Shown: piece by piece, positions 59,835 through 64,000 of the stretch
How the letters are laid out: the number at the start of each line of letters is the position of its first letter
Numbering within the stretch: position 1 is the stretch's first letter
DNA from: Amoeboaphelidium protococcarum
Taxonomy: Eukaryota; Aphelidiomycota; Aphelidea
Assembly: GCA_023515745.1 (NCBI GenBank)
Contig: JALECJ010000006.1
Location: 158,957 to 222,956, forward strand
Direction: 5' to 3'
Length of the DNA stretch: 64,000 bases
Notes under the pieces: generated by a model
The model's input: the letters and a program-made list of their open reading frames with translations, nothing else
Database searches by the model: none
Told to the model about the DNA's origin: nothing
Made by a program: the position numbers and the translations under genes

Positions 59835-61466
59835 ATGCCTAAACCCACTGAGTTTGAATAGGGGTCAATCAAATTTGTAGTGCTTGAAAGATTGAACAAG
59901 AATAAGAATCAGAAGATAGCAGTGCAAGCTATCATCGAAGCATTGGGTCGCATTGAATCTAATGAAGACCGTAAGTCACTGTTGGAAGAGCTGGTCCTTG
60001 CGGTTCATTTTGAGTGTATCACATATGTTCAAAATGCTGGTAGTTTTCACAACCTCTATGATTACAAAAGAAAGAATGTTAAAGTCAAAATGAATGATCT
60101 ATTAGACATCAATGCAGCGAAGTATAAGAAAGCCTCCAATGATGATGAAGATGGTAATGCTGAGCAGGCGACATCAAACGAGCGTGAAATAGATTAGAGA
60201 GAGACTGAACAGGCCAATAGTTAGTAGTCTGACGATGCGGTATAGTCTGGGCCTGAAACAGTCTCAGTAGAAGAACAGTCCGATGGTAATGAGACGGATC
60301 AAGCTGATGATAAAGGATTGAATGAGAATCAAGTCAAATTCATTAAGACTGTGAAAATGGTAGGCGACGATGAGTTTAGTAAGTTGGTAATGGATTGTGT
60401 CAGGACTGATATTCCGGAGTTTATAGCTCATGCCTAAGGGGCCATTATCAAGCCAACAAAGAAGACGGATAATACTAGATTGAGCCTGCCTAATGACCAG
60501 TCTATTCTTAAAGTCACCGGCGCTATTGCAGTGGGATCCTCCACTATTGTCAGTACTAAGAGTATATGTAATCAATTGCAAGTTTGTCATCAGATTCCGA
60601 ATTACGTCAACGAAGAAGAGGCCAATCTGGATGGAACGAAGCATATCAGAAGACTATATTTTCTAAATGAGGTCAAGAACGCGGTGGACTGTGCTTACAA
60701 CATCTCGTGTTGGGCTACCTTTTGCTAAAATCAAGGGCATTTAGCTTTCTATAAGAAGAATTTTAGCAATGAAGAGGCTGAAAAGAAGGTAAGGATTGAT
60801 ATTTAAAATTCCTTCCTACAGTGTTATGATTTGAACACGCCTGATAGTCAGGCGAAATTGGCGTCCTGTCTGGAGGAGTTGAATGCGACAAAGTCTGCAA
60901 AGCTTGATTCAGTTTTCGATTCTGAGGTGAAGAAGAAATTCATAGTGGGGGAAAAGCCGTACAAGGATTACATTTAAGCTATTGGAAGAGGCCGTAAAAT
61001 CAACATTTTGGTTAAAGAATTCGGTCAAGATATCCTGCGCGCGAATCTGCAATGGTCTAAGTGGTACAAGGCAGGGTAGAAGGATTTGGAGTTTGGAATT
61101 TAGTTTATTATCAAGTAATAGTCTCAGCGAATCAAGAAGAAGATCGCCAGATAATTGATAGATATGAGTGACCCTGTAACTGAGTCTGCTGGTCAAGTGA
61201 GAATAACTGAGTTAACGACGGATACTCATAATCCTGCTGAAGACCACATGGCTGACGCAACGCAAAGTACTAATAAAGGTAATCTGGAGGCACAAGTTTC
61301 TGGAGACAGAGTAAATACATCACCACAAGAAAGCGTTGGAGCAGGAGATTTGATTGCAGAAAAGGAGAACCTTAATAACGACATTGGATTGAAAAGAAAG
61401 CGTCCAGAGGAAAGCGACTAAGCTGGAACTGCCCGTATTCTGACTAGACAGAGAACTAAAAAATGA
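59835..61466 (+). CDS. unrecognised 543-residue subtelomeric protein
   Basis: Single frame from ATG to TGA. The N-terminal ~110 residues are a compact helical region (IKFVVLERLNKNKNQKIAVQ, RKSLLEELVLAVHFECITYV), followed by an acidic Gln-rich linker, a second globular region (~180-440: DDEFSKLVMDCVRTDIPEFI, RRLYFLNEVKNAVDCAYNIS, LDSVFDSEVKKKFIVGEKPY) and a disordered tail with a KRKRPEE nuclear-localisation-like motif. No catalytic motif is recognised. Placed directly after the MULE transposase, it could be a second element-encoded ORF or a subtelomeric family member. Confidence 0.6.
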
Positions 61467-61594
61467 TAGTACCTGGAAATGGATCATAATGCTTGAACAA
61501 CTTTATGTGACTCGTGTGAAATAGGAATTATACTTTTATTCATGGTTGTTTCAACTTTGGCAATATTACATGACACAAATAGTAGTCCAGAAAA

Positions 61595-61660
61595 GAAACG
61601 CGAGACGGAGTGAAACGAAACGCGAGACGGAGTGAAACGAAACACGAGACGGAGTGAGTC
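61595..61660. repeat. 22-bp tandem repeat, three copies
   Basis: Three head-to-tail copies containing GAAACGCGAGACGGAGTGAA; copies 1 and 2 are identical, copy 3 has one change in the first half (ACACG for ACGCG) and diverges at its last bases. Confidence 0.9.
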
Positions 61661-62057
61661 ACTTTGTTTGTACAAACAAATTGAAGAAGCGAGCAGACTT
61701 CCACTCACTCCTCTTCTTCTTCTTATCAACGTTCACCGATGAACATGATATAGATATCCAATGGTTGTTCTTAACAAGGATTCCTCCCAATGATGCAAGT
61801 CTCACCCGGTATGCTTCTATTCATAGTCATGCTGCTGGTGTCTTTGTCTCTGGTTGCTCCACCTCTTGGCATTCAATTCCTATTGTGATCTCATTCTCTA
61901 TTTCTGCATTCTTATTTTGCTAGGTGCCTGTAAGTCACAGAAGTTTCGTCCATTACTTCCACTTGAGGTTCTCCACTTGCTGTCATCCTATAATTGGCTA
62001 AATTTTCTATGCTTTGTGACAATTTTTAATAGATCACTGTTGTTTGGCTTGGTTCGG

Positions 62058-62228
62058 AATTCCGCGGAATTGGTTGTGTCTGGCTTGGTTAGGAATTCCG
62101 CGGAATTCTGCGCATGCTCATTTTGGAAATCCGTACTATAGAACATATTCCAACATCTCTCTGCCTGGATTGGTTAAATAATTCCGCGGAATTATAGAAT
62201 CATTTCTCTTGTGGGATTCCGCGGAATT
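62058..62228. repeat. four copies of the palindrome AATTCCGCGGAATT
   Basis: Perfect 14-bp palindromes at 62058-62071, 62094-62107 and 62180-62193, with a one-base variant (GATTCCGCGGAATT) at 62215-62228. The first two sit in a ~36-bp tandem unit (TGGCTTGGTTnGG precedes each). They lie 170-340 bp upstream of the mucin-like gene. Confidence 0.92.
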
Positions 62229-62397
62229 ATTGGTGAATGGAGTCGTAGAGTATACTGTCTGCGTTGGGGTATTTGTGGAAATTGGGAGTTGAATTGTGAT
62301 ATGAATAAAAATACACATCTCTTGTACCAGTTGTAACAGTAGTACAAGTTAGTTCTCAGGTCCTATTAGTTCTTTATTATTATTATGCCTTGCAGCT

Positions 62398-63902
62398 ATG
62401 ACTTACAATGGCGGTCAACTTTGGATTGTTCAGGAAGGTGCAACTTTAGATGACTATTTGACTAGTATTGAACTTTTTGGCAATAACGTGGTTGTTGGCG
62501 GCTATTGGAATGATGCAACTTTTTTTGGGCAACCACAAGGTTTTGGTTACCTTGCTTCATACACGACTGCTGGCGTCAAAAATTGGGCTACCAACTTTGT
62601 CTTTAAATCAGCAATTTATTCGGTAATCATTCGCGATAATCTGATCTAAGCATCTGGCGTTTATAATTCTTCGGGTAGCAATTATGAACTCTTTTGGCGG
62701 ACTTTCAATCCTTCAACTGGTGCTCTTGTTACATCCGTTTATTAAGCCGGGGATACAGGTAATAATTTGCAGTTCATGAAAGGTACTATTGATCCCGTGA
62801 ATGAAATGAAGGTTTTAGTGGGCACCGGTACGGACGATTTTATTATGACAATTTGCGGTAGTGTTGTCAGTTCACGGTCTCCATTGGCTATCGGAGCAGT
62901 TAATGGTATTGCTTAAGATTTGATTTCGCGCAGATTTTGGGTTGTCGGTGTTTCTGGCTTCAATGGAGTGTTACTTCAAGAGAGTGCTGTCACTCTGCTG
63001 GCTCAAGGTTGTGGAACTACTACCACCGCAGGTGCTACCACTCTCTCTACTACTACAGCGAGTATCATGACAACAACTACAACTACGACTACTACATCGA
63101 CTGTTACTGAAACAATTGTGACTACTACAAGGACTTCTACTCCATCAACAACGACTACAATTAGTTCTACTACGACGACAAAAGCTACCACCACCACCAC
63201 CACCTCAACGTCGACAACTACCTTATCTACTACGTCCATTAATGCAACGGCAACACCAACCTCGACTATGCTGTCAACTATTACTAGTATTACGCCAACC
63301 ACAGCTGTTACCACGTTTATGATTATGAGTCCTACACCATCGGCGACGACAATCAGCACCTATTCTACTATCATCCCGACGACCAACAGTACATCATCGA
63401 CTGAAGTCCCGACAACGTCTACTATTAGTAGCATCGCTAACTCCTCTGATCAGTCTACGGCAACATCTGCATCTATAGCTTTGGCTTTCAACAGCTCTAT
63501 GGGCTTTAATGGAAATTTTAGTAGTACTGGTCTATCACATACTAGTGCGTTTGTGCCATCAAGTATCAGTCTTAGCTCTCATTTGTCAAGCCTCAGCTCT
63601 AGAGCTCCCTTTTCTTTTGATTATAACTATGTTGATGGCGGTGCTACTTTGCAGAGTACTTTAACTGACGACAATAATTTGGATGTTGGAGGATAACCAC
63701 TCAATTCTGGAAATTCTAGTATTCTGTCTAATGTTATCGCTGGTGTCTCTGGAATTGTAGCTTTTGTCGTACTTAGCGTTCTGGTGGTACTCTATTTGCA
63801 GAGACGTAAACGTGCGGTTGCTTAAGCTAAAAAGTAAAAGAGTTCTACCTACGGAGTTATTGCCGGAACAATGTAGATGTCTACAACTTAGACGTCAACT
63901 GT
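62398..63902 (+). CDS. mucin-like type I membrane protein, truncated by the telomere
   Basis: At least 501 residues and no stop before the telomere. The N-terminal ~200 residues are beta-rich, SBBP/propeller-like (NNVVVGGYWNDATFFGQPQG, DLISRRFWVVGVSGFNG). A Thr/Ser-rich stalk (~205-430) would be heavily O-glycosylated. One membrane span (IAGVSGIVAFVVLSVLVVLY) near 445-465 is followed by a basic stop-transfer (LQRRKRA) and a short cytosolic tail that runs into telomere sequence. No signal peptide follows the ATG; a CCTTGCAG acceptor ends two bases upstream of it, so a signal-bearing 5' exon is likely. Probably a cell-surface adhesin or coat protein. Confidence 0.7.
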
Positions 63903-64000
63903 CAGGGCAGGGCAGGGCAGGGCAGGGCAGGGGCAGGGCAGGGTTAGGGCAGGGTTAGGGCAGGGTTAGGGTTAGGGCAGGGTTAGGGTTAGGGTTAGGG
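63903..64000 (+). repeat. telomere, TTAGGG with GGGCA variants
   Basis: Proximal GGGCA pentamers (five, one with an extra G), then a mix of GGGTTA and GGGCA, then pure TTAGGG to the end. G-rich strand orientation is right for a right-hand chromosome end. It abuts coding sequence with no spacer. Confidence 0.97.

Larger units (their letters stand above)
61467..62397. other. gene-poor subtelomeric interval with repeats
   Basis: 931 bp. Holds a 22-bp tandem repeat and a cluster of palindromes (separate entries). Two overlapping plus-strand frames near 61730-62110 have hydrophobic content (an AGVFVSGCSTSW stretch) that could be an exon or relic of the SBBP/mucin family; not called as genes. Confidence 0.5.

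Noticed and set aside
63003-63359. Minus-strand Val-rich frame
   Set aside because: Reverse complement of the ACN threonine repeats of the mucin-like stalk.

Overview
The window is the right-hand end of a eukaryotic nuclear chromosome: it finishes in TTAGGG telomere repeats, with the G-rich strand running 5'->3' to the end. Genes read through TAA and TAG, which fall at glutamine-like positions, and they end only at TGA, so UAR = Gln is strongly supported. Introns are short (mostly 52-83 nt), start GTAAGT/GTATGT-like and end in YAG. Mitochondrial genes are present (uL11m, PCCB, SQOR, a small F1FO-like subunit). There is no plastid signal and the telomere is not of ciliate type. Protein content is opisthokont-like, and several families are shared with animals or fungi: Ppz-type PP1, Pcf11, MOB4, TMEM94, TMEM214, Bax inhibitor-1, OSR1/Fray kinase, WDR5. 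My best guess is an aphelid or other early-diverging relative of Fungi with a UAR-Gln code. This is inference from gene content; I could not run a phylogeny.

Layout. Positions 1-57000 are dense housekeeping sequence, roughly one gene per 1.3 kb on both strands, many divergent or tail-to-tail and some overlapping at their 3' ends. In order: F-BAR/RhoGAP, TMEM214-like, Get1, Ppz-like phosphatase, an unrecognised 5-exon gene, Pcf11, Dph2, a divergent G-alpha, DUF1294, HMGB, a small ATP-synthase-like subunit, WDR5, a nitrilase-like membrane protein, a decayed retroelement (about 20.5-22.2 kb), PCCB, SQOR, an FAD oxidoreductase, RPA1, ProA, a SET methyltransferase, a CDF transporter, MOB4, a coiled-coil protein, an RRM protein, Bax inhibitor-1, CDC5/Cef1, OSR1-like kinase, pantothenate kinase, a frameshifted PD-(D/E)XK gene, HDHD5-like HAD, TMEM94, two small genes, a LolD-like ABC ATPase, uL11m, EHD, and an FCP1-like phosphatase.

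Positions 57000-64000 are subtelomeric and accessory: a short SBBP-type beta-propeller gene, an apparently intact FLYWCH/MULE transposase, an unrecognised 543-residue gene, a zone of tandem repeats and 14-bp palindromes, and a mucin-like membrane-protein gene whose reading frame runs without a stop into the telomere.

Functional links: chromatin/transcription/RNA (WDR5, HMGB, Pcf11, CDC5, RRM), replication (RPA1), membrane-protein insertion and ER ion handling (Get1, TMEM214, TMEM94, BI-1), mitochondria (PCCB, SQOR, uL11m, CDF), and signalling (RhoGAP, Ppz, G-alpha, OSR1, MOB4). No operons, rRNA, tRNA or CRISPR were seen.
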